Assembly: GCA_946902985.2 (NCBI GenBank) | Contig: OX336389.2 | Coordinates: 1,011,995,441 to 1,012,059,440 of the forward strand | Source of the DNA: Meconema thalassinum | Lineage: Eukaryota > Arthropoda > Insecta > Orthoptera > Tettigoniidae | Length of the DNA stretch: 64,000 nucleotides | Direction of reading: 5' to 3' | In this document: positions 29,830 to 42,465 of the stretch, in pieces | Layout: every line of letters begins with the position of its first letter | Position numbering within the stretch: the stretch's first letter is position 1 | Made by a program: the position numbers and the translations under genes | The notes under the pieces: generated by a model | Database searches by the model: none | Told to the model about the DNA's origin: nothing | What the model saw: the letters and a program-made list of their open reading frames with translations, nothing else

Positions 29830-32600
29830 CCTTACTTTTCACGCAAACCTGCGATTTGTCTGCTGATGATGATGTCATGAAGTTTTGTTCCTTGCATAGA
29901 CAATATTGTTAGCAACCAAACGATGACATAATAAATACGGACATGAAACATCCACATTAACATTTCCTGATTATCTCCTCTCCCGTTAACAATTTCGCAT
30001 GTAAGCATTTGGATCCATATACAGTAGGATGTTCTGGCACACATAATGTCAATCACCAGTTTTCCCAACGCACGATTTAGCGCAAGCCATAGAATCATTG
30101 CAGCCACTCTCCACCTGGCAGAAACTACAGCCGGGCAAAAAGCTCTCGAGTTCCGATCGGTCTCGTTGGTCGAGAATGAAGAACGGAAATGCTGGTTCCG
30201 GAACTGGTATTACCGATAATGTGGACTCGATAACGATAATTCTCGATATTATCGCTCGTTCTCGCTTGGCAATATGGCGCTGCCTGAAGGCACTGAGGCT
30301 TGTTGTGTAAGGATTCATTCCGTTGACTGGAGTCTGCGAATTGGAAGAATCCACTCAACTTCAACGATATCATACTAACTGACTACCTAAGGTATATTGA
30401 GCATATCATCCTAATAACATATCGAAGGAGATTTTGATCGTCAGTCCATATTATTTGGTCATTAAATTTCAGCAAAAGAAAATTCTATTTGACGTGTACA
30501 TATTAAGTTTTTTCTTGTAATGCCACATTCAAGCACTATGTAACTTTCTCGCAATCGAACCTGAAAATCCATGTATTCGCTATATTACTGAAGCCCCTGT
30601 GATGCAACTGTGTACTGTCGTATCATTTTTGTAGTAAGAAACTGGTAAAGCGGTCGGCATAAACAATAAAACGTAACAAAGACAAATTAAAATTACTTCC
30701 CCTACTAAGTATCGAGCCCCAGTCCTTTCATTCATGAGTCCAACGCGTAACCAATTCAGCCACTGTGACTCTTATACACACAGGGAAAATGTCACAAAGA
30801 TACACAGTGAAAACTTTTGTGTTGGATACGTTACTCTCTTTATCTCAAATGCTCCTACCAGTTTGAATAATATTCTCTAGTCGTCGGGCATACGAAAAAA
30901 TAATGTTCTCCTTCAAGAATAAGATTGATTTTATCTTTCGTCATAATGGCTTTGCCATATGCTTAGGCCACCGCCATTTAAATCGCGTCCCTACGCAAGT
31001 GCTCCCTCGATGCATCATGGGTAGAGAGAGCAACGATATTACCTTGTGATCGAACGAGACTGTGGAGTATGAGACAAAGTGACATTCCCGCGGTAATGAG
31101 TTGTTCTCAGTGCAACTCCCGTCGCACTATTCTCATTGAAACTGTCATATCTTTGGCATTTATGGACAAATCAGTGAGGTGTTTGTACTGACATGATTAA
31201 TACACAGGATGCCACAAACAGGTATTGCTTTCAAGCACAAAATCAGAGTTTTTAGTAGATGAAATTAGTTGAAACATTTTAAGCGAAATATTTTGCCAAT
31301 GTATTTTCACCACCGTAGCCAATTTTGGCACTATAGTTGCCTCGAATAACAACCAGTTACAAGGCCGAGAAGAAGGTTGAAAGTATTCATTAAAGCGAAT
31401 TCCTAGTCAGTAGGGCTAATGATACACGTGAGACTTTCAGCTCTTCTCCGCTACGTAAATTATTTGAGTTTTATTTATTTGAGGGGCTACAACTTCGTGA
31501 TCATTTGAGTGTTCTTGTGTGTAAACTTTGTCTAATAACCTGAGTTATTATGGTGTCTGTAGTAGTGTGTGTATATTTTTAACTGAGGGTAGGAGTGGTA
31601 AGGAGGTGGCAGTGGCTTTGAATTTCGAGCCATGCCACAGAAGGCGGGTAGATATTTGATGTTGAATATGGTACGGTACATGAATATCCCGTCAAGTAGA
31701 CTTCAAATGTTTATATTAATTTTAAATTAATGCCTGCGCGTTTGATGCAAAACGCCGTCCTATTAAATATTAAAAATTCATGCAGGTACTTGAATTAAAA
31801 CAGACATTCATTTATTAGCCAAACAAGAAAACAAAAACATTTAAAGGTAGAGCTTCTTTAATCACTTCCAATATGCATTAATATTTTTCATAATAGTGGT
31901 TTACATTCCGGAGTTATTACAGAAGGCTTTGACTTTACACGTGTAGCGGCTTGAGTGAGTCAGCTTTTACCTTTAAATAAATAATGTCGATAACACCGAG
32001 AAAAAAGGAGTTCCGGGTCCCACTCAGTACCGATATTATCAAGACTTAAGATTCTCATTCAGCGGAGAGACCTGGGCTTGTGTGCGCTTGGTGGGGGGAC
32101 GATACTGGCCATGCGGCAACTTACGATCCCGATCGGAAATAGAGCAAATTTGCCCGGCTCTAGCAGAAACACATCGTCCGGTCCCAAGGTCATGTGTATC
32201 CGGGAGAGGGACAGTGCGCCACCCTGGTGTTGACACGTGGCTGATGTGGATTCGCGTGCCGGAAATGCAAACCTTGGAGAGGGTGGCTGTGTAGAGTATT
32301 TTGTACCTTGCATTTCTATTTATATTTTATTATTAGATATTAGTACGGATAGAAAAAACGTGACGGTGGCAAGATATTTAATGATCAGTCTATTTGTCTT
32401 AATTGCTCTCTTAAATGTTCCTGAGTGTTAGCTGAATATACAGTAATAATCATTTTCCTCTGGAAACATTACAATGATTCGATACCCATATTGATATACT
32501 GTATATACTGATGAAAGAATGGTTAGCTACTTTTGAATTCTGGGCCAATTTTTATGAGCGTAATCTCTCGAACTCATATAATCATGGTTCATACATTCTG
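29830..32600. other. Unassigned DNA with degraded SINE pieces
   Basis: No genes are supported. A minus-strand tRNA-like fragment lies at about 30705-30775. A plus-strand copy of a SINE 3' part (GTGTGTAAACTTTGTCTAAT ... GTGTCTGTAGTAGTGTGTGT) lies at about 31480-31690. A GC-richer stretch at 32050-32290 has open frames on both strands but no recognisable domain. Confidence 0.4.
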
Positions 32601-32611
32601 TTTCGTAATTC

Positions 32612-32850
32612 GTACTGGCTGCGTGTCTCAGCGGTAAAGTTCTCGCCTGCTGTTCCCAAGGTTGCAGGATCGAATCCTGGCGCAGTCAGTTGGCATTTGA
32701 GGGTGCTAGAATGCGAGTGACCCATGTAAATAGATTTACTGGCACGTTAAAGAGCCCTTTCGGGGCAAAATTCCGGCACTGCAGCGTCTCTAAAAGCTGC
32801 AGTAGTTAAAAGGGACGTAAAACCAATAACATTATTAATAGTATGTTACG
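32612..32850 (+). mobile_element. tRNA-derived SINE, family 5
   Basis: The head reads GGCTGCGTGTCTCAGCGGTA, with box B GGATCGAATCCTGG. The body includes TTTGAGGGTGCTAGAATGCG, AAAGAGCCCTTTCGGGGCAA and the 3' end GGGACGTAAAACCAATAACA. An 11-bp imperfect target duplication (TTTCGTAATTC / TTCCGTAATTC) flanks it at 32601 and 32851. A head fragment of the same family is near 54170-54260. Confidence 0.8.
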
Positions 32851-32864
32851 TTCCGTAATTCATT

Positions 32865-33765
32865 CTTGGCCGGCTCACCTGGGTATGTTTTATACATCTC
32901 CAGGAGTCTTTTGTTACGTCTTGTGGTTTGAAGAATTTCCCATCCAAATGAGTTCTACATGTCAGAGACACTGTTAGTATGAGAGAATTTGTCAAATACG
33001 AATCATGCGGCTTTCCTTTGTACCATCTCCAGTTCATTTGTCAGAGTTGCTTGGTAGGGGTGCTACACAATTAGCACGTATTCCCATATCGTTCCCACAA
33101 GATATTTGCATGCCAATGTTTTGGTCTGATTACTGCTACCCTTCCTGTTCTCATAACGAAATCTATAGACTTTTGCGTCTTTCTAGCAACGTTCTCAACG
33201 TGCTCAGCCTAGTCTAACTTTTCGTTTATGGCACTCGCGAGGTACTTGACTCCTTTTGTGGTATACTTTCGTTATGTAATGCGTAACCAAACATGTGTCT
33301 TTTCTGCTGTTTGTGATAGGCACTTACCCACATGTTATTTCGGACAACTCGGTATTATATGCGTTCCATATCCTGTTTGAGGGGCGCAGTATCAGCTTGG
33401 TTTTCGACTTGCCTGTGTATGACACAGTCGTTAACGAATAGTCTGATGTGCTGTTTATAATACTCAGTCAGGTCATTTATTTACATAAGAAACAGTGACC
33501 CGACTACACTTCCTTCTAGAGATGGTTTTAGCCTCGTTTAGAAAATACTCCCTCCAGTTTGACTGCCTGGGTTCTGTTGTGGAGGAAATCCCTGATCCAA
33601 GTTACTACTCCTTTATCAAGATCCAAATTTGTGACCTTGCGTATCTGGAGATCATGTGGGACTTTGTCAAACGCCTAACGAAAGTCAATGTTTACCCCAT
33701 CCACCTGGCCTCTTGTGTCCATGATTTCTGCTATATCTTGCCAAAAGCCACCACCTGTTATTGAC
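32865..33765 (-). pseudogene. LINE reverse transcriptase fragment (Jockey/CR1-like)
   Basis: On the minus strand, short blocks in changing frames recall a non-LTR RT. AFDKVPHDLQI appears with WIRDFLHNRTQAVKLEG near 33750-33560, then a YIND-like and RLFVNDCV (motif C region) near 33480-33420. Near 33040-32890, VQRKAA and an RRNKRLLEMYK-like C-terminal segment follow. Many stops show old decay. The order is correct for a single fragment of about 0.9 kb. Confidence 0.6.
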
Positions 33766-34081
33766 ATGAATCTAGTTTCGTCTATCCGTGTTGTCTGTCA
33801 TACAACTACTCATTAACCACCCACAACACCCTTAAATAATCTGCGACCACTGATACATACAAAGTAACACAGTAGGCCTACTGTACAGTACTTTGTAATT
33901 AATGACAAAACAGTACTGTGTGAAATTGTTCGACAGTTTCATTCCTGTATGTGTGTGTTTACTGACAGTATGAATGAAAATGTACTGAGTACCGTAATAC
34001 AGGGTTAGCATAAATGATTTAAGCGATTTCATGCACATTGAAAGTATATACTGTAGCTTACAGCGTTGATACATATACCAA

Positions 34082-34400
34082 TTAAAGGAGAAACTCATCA
34101 AGGTTTTTTTGAGTCTGCTTGCTACAAATTCTCGATGTGCCCTCCTCGCGCCACACGGCACTATCGATACGGCAGTCCAACTCCGACCAGTCATGGTGGA
34201 GCATATCCTGGTCAATTTTAGTTACAGCCGCATTGATCCGATTCCTCAGTTCGACAAGATTAACTGGCATTGGCGGTACATAAACTTCATCCTTGATAAA
34301 GCCCCATAAAAAGAAATCACACGGGGTCAGATCAGGCGACCGGGGAGGCCAGTGCATTAGACACCGATCTGCACCTGTCACAATATGACAACAATCGACG
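34082..34400 (-). pseudogene. DDE transposase C-terminal fragment
   Basis: The minus strand reads HWPPRSPDLTPCDFFLWGFI, then VYVPPMPVNLVELRNRINAA and a C-terminal W-x2-LD segment. WPPRSPDLTPCDFFLWG is the third-catalytic-residue region of a mariner/Tc1-superfamily group very common in insects. The part upstream of about 34360 is unrelated. A better-preserved relative lies at 35795-36435 on the other strand. Confidence 0.7.
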
Positions 34401-35335
34401 CTATCAGTTTCGCACTGAATTCCAGCAAATCTTAGAGGACAACGACGACAAGAAAAATTACGAGCCTTACAGTAGTCGCATATGATGTGTAACATCTGAC
34501 ATAGAAGAAACCTCACGTGAAATTGTTGATACACCGGTATTTTATACTATTATTGGCACAAATATTAATCTATTGTAAAAGGGAGTTTTTTGCAGATATT
34601 GTAGTTTATAATACGGAACTCATTTTATTAGATGATTTGTAGCTTCCACCAGCACTATCCTAAATAAAGAATACGATATGGATCAACTAGATTAATAGAC
34701 GCGACACCGCTCATAACCTTAAATTCCTTATAAACAGGTCCTCTTCATTCACAGACCAACACGTAATTTCATATGGATTCTGTTAAACTGAGTCATATTG
34801 ATATGATAAATAGACTATCGTTTAAAATGATAATCTGGTAGAAAAATATATCTACCCCGTCCGGGATTCGAACCCAAGATCTCTATATTCACAGTCATAA
34901 GCACTAACCCCATGGCTATTTCGACTACGCACATTTTGTGCACAAGATGGTGACTTATTTCCACGTTCCAATAATACTGCATTACGGGATTAAGTTTCAT
35001 TTATATTTTGCTTGTTTCGATAATGTTCCTGCGTGAAATTGAGTTTAAAATGCCTTATGAATAGGCCCTCTTGTGAGTAAAGAGAATGTATTCAGTAATA
35101 GTTCATGAAGGCTTGCATAATTCTCGTATAACCACAACGATTATATTATATTGATGACTGCATTACCGTTATGTGGGTTAATATTTGAATAGCCATTGAG
35201 CAGAAACATAATACCGGCAATGCCGACTACTTACAATGTTTGATATTAAGGCATTTTACCATTTAAATACTGATACGAAGACTTCGAACATATACCATGT
35301 CATTTGTTTCAATCACTTGACACCAGAGTTCGCAT
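34401..35335. other. Unassigned DNA
   Basis: A minus-strand tRNA-like fragment with GGGATTCGAACCC lies at 34860-34925. At 34440-34500 there is a segment of about 50 bp that recurs, inverted, at 51930-51985 in the hAT intron (CACATCATATGCGAC core). No gene was found. Confidence 0.4.
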
Positions 35336-35339
35336 GTGC

Positions 35340-35810
35340 GTTTTCCGTTCAGTATGTCATATACATTCCACATGGCCGAGAGTACGTCATGGTATCAATA
35401 TCCGACACCGCGCGCTCATTGTTTCTCGTACCACTGCCAGCTGGGTCTTACCACTGCCTGCTGGATCGATCGATTGAGCGGGCAGTGCATACTTCCGTTT
35501 TCCACCACTGCCAGCTAGTACACTTCTGTTAGATCGATCGAGCGGGCAGTGCATACTTCCGTTTTCCACCAATGCCAGCTAGTACACTTCCGTTCGATTG
35601 ATCGAGCGGGCAGTGCATACTTCCGTTTTCCACCACTGCCAGCTAGTACACTTTCGTTCGATCGATCGAGCGGGCAGTGCATTCTTCCGTTCGATCCACC
35701 ACTGCCAGCTCGATCGTTCCGATCCACTCCGTCCCCAATTTTCAAAATCACTCCCACTAAACTATCCAGCAACCGAGCGGAAAGATGTTACACATCAACA
35801 AGTAAACTGG
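35340..35810 (+). repeat. Dispersed repeat with internal 63-bp minisatellite
   Basis: The flanks (ATACATTCCACATGGCCGAG, GCGCGCTCATTGTTTC at the left; TTTTCAAAATCACTCCCA, CCGAGCGGAAAGATGTTACA at the right) recur inverted at 50960-51205. Between them here are about four tandem units of roughly 63 bp (35455-35715), each with GATCGATCGAGCGGGCAGTG, CATACTTCCGTTTTCCACCA and TGCCAGCTAGTACACTT. The other copy has a different, shorter centre. Confidence 0.8.
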
Positions 35811-36435
35811 TTTTCAGTGACGAGGCCACTTTTCATCTAAGCGGACACGTAAACAGACATAATGCTAGAGTGTGGGGAACGGAAAATCGTCTAGTGGTTT
35901 TAGACTATGTACGGGACTCATCCAAAGTCAATATGGTTTGTGCGGACGTCATGTAAAAACGTGTATGGGTCTTTCTTTTTTTGCTGAGAACACTTGGACA
36001 GACCTGTCTTATCTAGGCATGCTGACGGAGTGGTTGATGCCTCAGTTACATGAAGATAACCCAGTGTTTTTTATTTCAACAAGCCGGAGCTCCCCCACAT
36101 TTTCACCTGGCAGTGTGCCACTTACTTAATGTACAACTCCTAAACGTTGGATTGGACGGGCCTCGATCACAGATCCGTGTCTTATGCGCTTGCCTCCCCG
36201 GTCATCTGATCTGATACCATGTGATTTCTATTTACGGTGGTTTAGCAAAAAAGGTTATGTACCACCCATGCCAGTTAATCTTGTTGAACTGAGGAACCGG
36301 ATCCATGCGGCTGTACCTTAAATTGACCAGAATATGCTCCAGCGTGTGTGGTTGGAGTTGGACTACCATATCGATATTTTGCCGTGTGGGGCAAGGAGGG
36401 CACATCGAGAATTTGTAGCAAGCAGTCTCTAAAAA
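35795..36435 (+). pseudogene. DDE transposase pseudogene (mariner/Tc1 superfamily)
   Basis: Blocks in order: FSDEATFHLSGHVNRHNARV (first catalytic aspartate region) at 35815-35870, a SSKVNMVCADVM segment, then EWLMPQL near 36030, FQQ-type sequence altered to FISTS at 36070, and LPPRSSDLIPCDFYLR (third site) near 36190-36230, followed by YVPPMPVNLVELRNRI and an LDYHIDI tail. Stops occur after CADVM and elsewhere. Family and order match the fragment at 34082, so these are two copies of one element type. Confidence 0.7.
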
Positions 36436-36876
36436 TCTTCATAGGTTTCCCTTTCAATTGGTATATGTGCCAATGCGGTAAGGTGTAAGCTATATACTTT
36501 CAATAGTGCATGTGCTTGAAATCGCTTAAATCAGTTGTGCTAACCCTGTACATACCTATATTTTACTGGGGGATATACTTTCCCCACGGTTTATATCCGA
36601 ATCCGCGGTAAGACGGATTTGTTAAATATTGATAAATGCGTACTGGAAAGGAAATATAAATGGAGTGTAATTCATGTATAGGCCTAGGGATGATTCACTT
36701 CACGATTGCACAGAGTAGTAGTTAATACGTATGTATTTATTAATAATCAAGCCCATGACGCACCACCAAAGGCCGGAACGTCGACATAGTAAGAAAAGAA
36801 CAACCAATAATACAGCAACAATAAAAACAAACAAGGAAATAACATTAAGACTACATATCAATGAGACAGGTCAGAG
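36436..36876. other. Unassigned DNA
   Basis: No gene or repeat recognised between the transposase pseudogene and the satellite array. Confidence 0.4.
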
Positions 36877-39800
36877 CTGTCTAGCTATATGCATTGCCGC
36901 TGGCGGGTCTAGCTAGTTGTCTAGTTACATGCCTTGCTGCTGGGGGGGGGGGTCTAGCTAGTTGTCTAGTTACATGCGTTGCCTCTGGTGGGTCTTGCTA
37001 GTTGTCTAGTTACATGCGTTGCTGCTTGTGGGTCTAGCTAGTTGTCTAGTTACATGCGTTGCCACTAGCGGGTCTAACTAGTTGTCTAGTTACATGCCTT
37101 GCTGCTGGGGGGGGTCTAGCTAGTTGTCTAGTTACATGCGTTGCCGCTGGCGGGTCTTGCTAGTTGTCTAGTTACATGCGTTGCTGCTTGTGGGTCTAGC
37201 TAGTTGTCTAGTTACATGCGTTGCCACTAGCGGGTCTAACTAGTTGTCTAGTTACATGCGTTGCTGCTGGCGGGTCTAGCTAGTTGTCTAGTTACGTGCG
37301 TTGCTGCTTGTGGGTCTAGCTAGTTGTCTAGTTACGTGTGTTGCTGCCTTCGGGTCTAGCTAGTTGTCTAGTTACATGGGTTGCTGCTGGCGGGTCTAGG
37401 TAGTTGTCTAGTTACATGCGTTGCTATTGGGAGGTCTAGCTAGTTGCCTAGTTACATGCGTTGCCGCTGGCGAGTCTAGCTTGTTGTCTAGTTATATGCG
37501 TTGCTACTGGCAGGTCTAGCTAGTTGCCTAGTTACATGCGTTGCCGCTGGCGGGTCTAGCTTGTTGTCTAGTTACATGCGTTGCTGCTGGCAGGTCTAGC
37601 TAGTTGCCTAGTTACATGCGTTGCCGCTGGCGAGTCTAGCTTGTTGTCTAGTTATATGCGTTGCTACTGGCAGGTCTAGTTAGTTGCCTAGTTACATGCG
37701 TTGCCGCTGGCGGGTCTAGCTTGTTGTCTAGTTACATGCGTTGCTGCTGGCAGGTCTAGCTAGTTGCCTAGTTACATGCGTTGCCGCTGGCGAGTCTAGC
37801 TTGTTGTCTAGTTACATGCGTTGCTGCTGGCGGGTCTAGCTAGTTGCCTAGTTACATGCGTTGCTGCTGGCAGGTCTAGCTAGTTGCCTAGTTACATGCG
37901 CTGCTGCTGGCAGGTCTAGCTAGTTGCCTAGTTACATGCGTTGCTGCTGGCAGGTCTAGCTAGTTGCCTAGTTACATGCGTTGCCGCTGGCGAGTCTAGC
38001 TTGTTGCCTAGTTATATGCGTTGCTACTGGCAGGTCTAGCTAGTTGCCTAGTTACATGCGTTGCCGCTGGCGGGTCTAGCTTGTTGTCTAGTTACATGCG
38101 TTGCTACTGGCAGGTCTAGCTTGTTGTCTAGTTACATGCGTTGCTACTGGCGGGTGTACCTAGTTGTCTAGTTACATGCGTTGCCGCTGGTGGGTCTAGG
38201 TAGTTGTGTAGTTACATGCGTTGCTGTTGGCGGGTCTAGCTAGTTGTCTAGTTACATGCGTTGCTGCTGGCTGGTCTAGCTAGTTGTCTAGTTACACGCG
38301 TTGCCGCTGGCGGGTCTAGCTAGTTGTCTAGTTACATGCGTTGCTGCTGGGGGGGTCTAGCTAGTTGCCTAGTTACATGCGTTGCCGCTGGCGGGTCTTG
38401 CTAGTTGTCTAGTTACATGAGTTACCACTAGCGGGTCTAACTAGTTGTCTAGTTACATGCGTTGCTGCTTGCGGGTCTAGCTAGTTGTCTAGTTACATGA
38501 GTTACCACTAGCGGGTCTAACTAGTTGTCTAGTTACATGCGTTGCTGCTGGTGGGTCTAGCTAGTTGTCTAGTTACGTGCGTTGCTGCTTGTGGGTCTAG
38601 CTAGTTGTCTAGTTACGTGCGTTGCTGCCTTCGGGTCTAGCTAGTTGTCTAGTTACATGCGTTGCTGCTGGCAGGTCTAGCTAATTGTCTAGTTACATGC
38701 GTTGCTGCTGGCAGGTCTAGCTTGTTGTCTAGTTACGTGCGTTGCTGCCTTCGGGTCTAGCTAGTTGTCTAGTTACATGCGTTGCTGCTGGCGGGTCTAG
38801 CTAATTGTCTAGTTACATGCGTTGCTGCTGGCAGGTCTAGCTAGTTGCCTAGTTACATGCGTTGCCGCTGGCGAGTCTAGCTTGTTGTCTAGTTACATGC
38901 GTTGCTGCTGGCGGGTCTAGCTAGTTGCCTAGTTACATGCGTTGCTGCTGGCAGGTCTAGCTAGTTGCCTAGTTACATGCGCTGCTGCTGGCAGGTCTAG
39001 CTAGTTGCCTAGTTACATGCGTTGCTGCTGGCAGGTCTAGCTAGTTGCCTAGTTACATGCGTTGCCGCTGGCGAGTCTAGCTTGTTGCCTAGTTATATGC
39101 GTTGCTACTGGCAGGTCTAGCTAGTTGCCTAGTTACATGCGTTGCCGCTGGCGGGTCTAGCTTGTTGTCTAGTTACATGCGTTGCTGCTGGCAGGTCTAG
39201 CTAGTTGCCTAGTTACATGCGTTGCCGCTGGCGAGTCTAGCTTGTTGTCTAGTTACATGCGTTGCTGCTGGCGGGTCTAGCTAGTTGCCTAGTTACATGC
39301 GTTGCTGCTGGCAGGTCTAGCTAGTTGCCTAGTTACATGCGCTGCTGCTGGCAGGTCTAGCTAGTTGCCTAGTTACATGCGTTGCTGCTGGCAGGTCTAG
39401 CTAGTTGCCTAGTTACATGCGTTGCCGCTGGCGAGTCTAGCTTGTTGCCTAGTTATATGCGTTGCTACTGGCAGGTCTAGCTAGTTGCCTAGTTACATGC
39501 GTTGCCGCTGGCGGGTCTAGCTTGTTGTCTAGTTACATGCGTTGCTACTGGCAGGTCTAGCTTGTTGTCTAGTTACATGCGTTGCTACTGGCGGGTGTAC
39601 CTAGTTGTCTAGTTACATGCGTTGCCGCTGGTGGGTCTAGGTAGTTGTGTAGTTACATGCGTTGCTGTTGGCGGGTCTAGCTAGTTGTCTAGTTACATGC
39701 GTTGCTGCTGGCTGGTCTAGCTAGTTGTCTAGTTACACGCGTTGCCGCTGGCGGGTCTAGCTAGTTGTCTAGTTACATGCGTTGCTGCTGGGGGGGTCTA

Positions 39801-40513
39801 GCTAGTTGCCTAGTTACATGCGTTGCCGCTGGCGGGTCTTGCTAGTTGTCTAGTTACATGAGTTACCACTAGCGGGTCTAACTAGTTGTCTAGTTACATG
39901 CGTTGCTGCTTGCGGGTCTAGCTAGTTGTCTAGTTACATGAGTTACCACTAGCGGGTCTAACTAGTTGTCTAGTTACATGCGTTGCTGCTGGTGGGTCTA
40001 GCTAGTTGTCTAGTTACGTGCGTTGCTGCTTGTGGGTCTAGCTAGTTGTCTAGTTACGTGCGTTGCTGCCTTCGGGTCTAGCTAGTTGTCTAGTTACATG
40101 CGTTGCTGCTGGCAGGTCTAGCTAATTGTCTAGTTACATGCGTTGCTGCTGGCAGGTCTAGCTTGTTGTCTAGTTACGTGCGTTGCTGCCTTCGGGTCTA
40201 GCTAGTTGTCTAGTTACATGCGTTGCTGCTGGCGGGTCTAGCTAATTGTCTAGTTACATGCGTTGCTGCTGGCAGGTCTAGCTAGTTGCCTAGTTACATG
40301 CGTTGCCGCTGGCGAGTCTAGCTTGTTGTCTAGTTACATGCGTTGCTGCTGGCGGGTCTAGCTAGTTGTCTTGTTACATGCGTTGCCGCTGGCGGGTCTA
40401 GCTAGTTGTCTAGTTACATGCGTTGCTGCTGGCGGGTCTAGCTAGTTGTCTAGTTACACGCGTTGCCGCTGGCGGGTCTAGCTATTTGTCTAGTTACAGG
40501 CATTGCCGCTGTT
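36877..40513 (+). repeat. 40-bp minisatellite array, about 90 units
   Basis: The unit is about 40 bp, built from GGTCTAGCTAGTTGTCTAGT followed by TACATGCGTTGCTGCTGGCG, with variants (CTTGTT, TTGCCTAG, TACGTG, GAGTTACCACTAGC, CTGCCTTCGG). Variant order is duplicated: the block around 38150-38870 recurs at about 39590-40310, offset 1,440 bp (36 units), and a nine-unit block recurs at 360-bp spacing around 38870-39590. Insertions of G in the spacer (near 36948, 37108, 38350, 39791) shift phase. It has no coding potential, and CTAGCTAG palindromes recur throughout. Confidence 0.95.
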
Positions 40514-42465
40514 GGGCTTAAGCAGACGTTTTATAGCCCCGTGACACTTCTCATCCTGTGTTCGTGCTGTCATGTTGCCTTCCCCTCCGGGCTCAGGATG
40601 CGGTCCCATAACAGACACACTCCAGCATGTGCCACTGCAGTGGGGGTTAGCAAAGATACACGGCCCACACAAGAAGGAAGTGAGGTTATTAGCAATCCTG
40701 AACTGGACCGCGCTATAACGTGGATTTACTTCACCGAGCGCCAGTTGCCTAGTACGCCTGATTATAGTGCTGCCTCGTTTTTGTGGGTTTCTACCACATA
40801 ACCCATGGTGGTGCTTTTTGAGGATCCAACCAGCCTCCATGCTGACTACCTAACAGACTGTACTTACTAACTTGCTTCTTGCTAACTTACTAGAAGAAGG
40901 AATTAAATGAAAGGTTGGAAAAAATGAAATGTAACAAACAGTAAAGATATGCCTTGAATCCTCTAAGGATGAGGGACTTGGAACTACGTTCGTGATAGAT
41001 GGAAAGGAGCGGGGAGGGGAGAGGCTCTACCTCAAAGTCTCTAGAAGATGGGGAAACCACTCGGGAGTCATCAATTACCACTTTTACCAGCCTTGAGCTC
41101 ATTAGGTTGTAGACCGCTTAGTGTTGCTTAGGAAGTACCCCTTTCTCTTTTAATCGCTTCTTTCGACAGGCAGTGAACAGTCTGAGTATATTCAAAGAAG
41201 GGGGAAAGATGAGATTTGACTATTTGGTGTCGGGAGATAGAGGACGAGTGCTAGTAGAGGCGGGGCCTCAGATTTCCTAATACTATCGGGGTCTGAAGAG
41301 AAGATTTGACGAGTGGAGATCGACAGGAGAGATGAAGAGAGGAGCAGGGCACACGCGACTGGAAACAATGCCTTGACCGACAACACGCGTCCCACTCTTT
41401 GTCAGCTGTCAGCCGTTGGGGTGGTATACCCCACGTACTCTTATACTGTTGTCCCAAGGTAGCCCGGTGCAAGAACTGTGTTCTCTGCAGTTAAGCTCTT
41501 TCCTTGTTCCCCAGTTTGAGATGAAATATCCCACTAGAATGAAGCATGAAAAATAAATATTTAGCTGACCACATTGATTATGTTCTCTTTACATTCTGTC
41601 CGTCTCGTATAATCTTAGCTCTCATGCTCACCATCAACAAATCGATATTCCTAATTTGAATATGTTGCTTTCTTGCATTCTTAAGCACTTCATGCCTCGA
41701 GGCTCAAATCGGCCACACAAATACAGACTTCATTAACGCGAGTTATCATGTGGCATTCACACTGTACTGGAATTTTTACGTGTGGACTCTGGAGAGTCCT
41801 GATGCCGGTATTTCGGTTTGACACCCATGGGCAACTGCCGCTTCGTGAGGAGTATGAAGATTGCACAAACACCCAGTGTCCGAACCAGGGAAAATACCGT
41901 AGACTCGGCTGGGCATCGAACTCGGGACCCTTCGGAACAAGCCTTCCATGATAAGTATGGTGACCATGGTCTTTAAAATGAGACAACAGTAGCAAATAAT
42001 GCAGCTAAGCTGGAGCCTAGAAAGACTGGTTTTGGTCCGAAGAAGAAGAAAAACCTTTGTAGGAGGTGGAGGAAAACTCTGCTCCGTCTTCCAGGTGCAC
42101 ACAAAGATCACACTCAAGACAAATGACAAGAGGAGGCATTGGCACAATTTTTGCTAATGGCTCATGTGCTCAATATTACGTAATTCTTTATTGATTCCTT
42201 TATAGAGGCGAAGTTGGGGCGTTTGGCTCTCTCTTACACTTAACCACACACAATGCATCCTATTACAAATAATACCAACATATGTCATTCTTAACTTACC
42301 ATACTAAGTCTAAGCAAATTTAAATACTAATATTGAAGAGGCAATTAAGCGTTTTGATAGTTTACTATATTAACTAACGTATATAACATTTACATAATAA
42401 CTATTTATGAAGGCTTAACAAATTTTCACCACGATCATTCACTCACACATTCATACACAGTTGTT
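40514..42465. other. Unassigned DNA with a degraded SINE
   Basis: Overlapping open frames on both strands at 40463-40840 show no domain. A purine-rich stretch lies at 40970-41360. At about 41790-41960 a degraded tRNA-like/SINE segment (GGCATCGAACTCGGGACCC) is visible on the minus strand. AT-rich sequence follows to 42460. Confidence 0.4.

Noticed and set aside
32039..32313. Open frames on both strands in a GC-richer patch
   Set aside because: They overlap each other, are short and have no motif; treated as unassigned DNA.
36877..40513. The 40-bp array as a CRISPR-like or telomeric repeat
   Set aside because: There are no unique spacers between repeats, units are head-to-tail with point variants, and the unit is not a telomere motif. 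It is a minisatellite.
40463..40840. Overlapping open frames of 112 and 116 residues on opposite strands beside the satellite
   Set aside because: Neither shows a domain or splice context, and mutual overlap suggests chance in a GC-richer patch.
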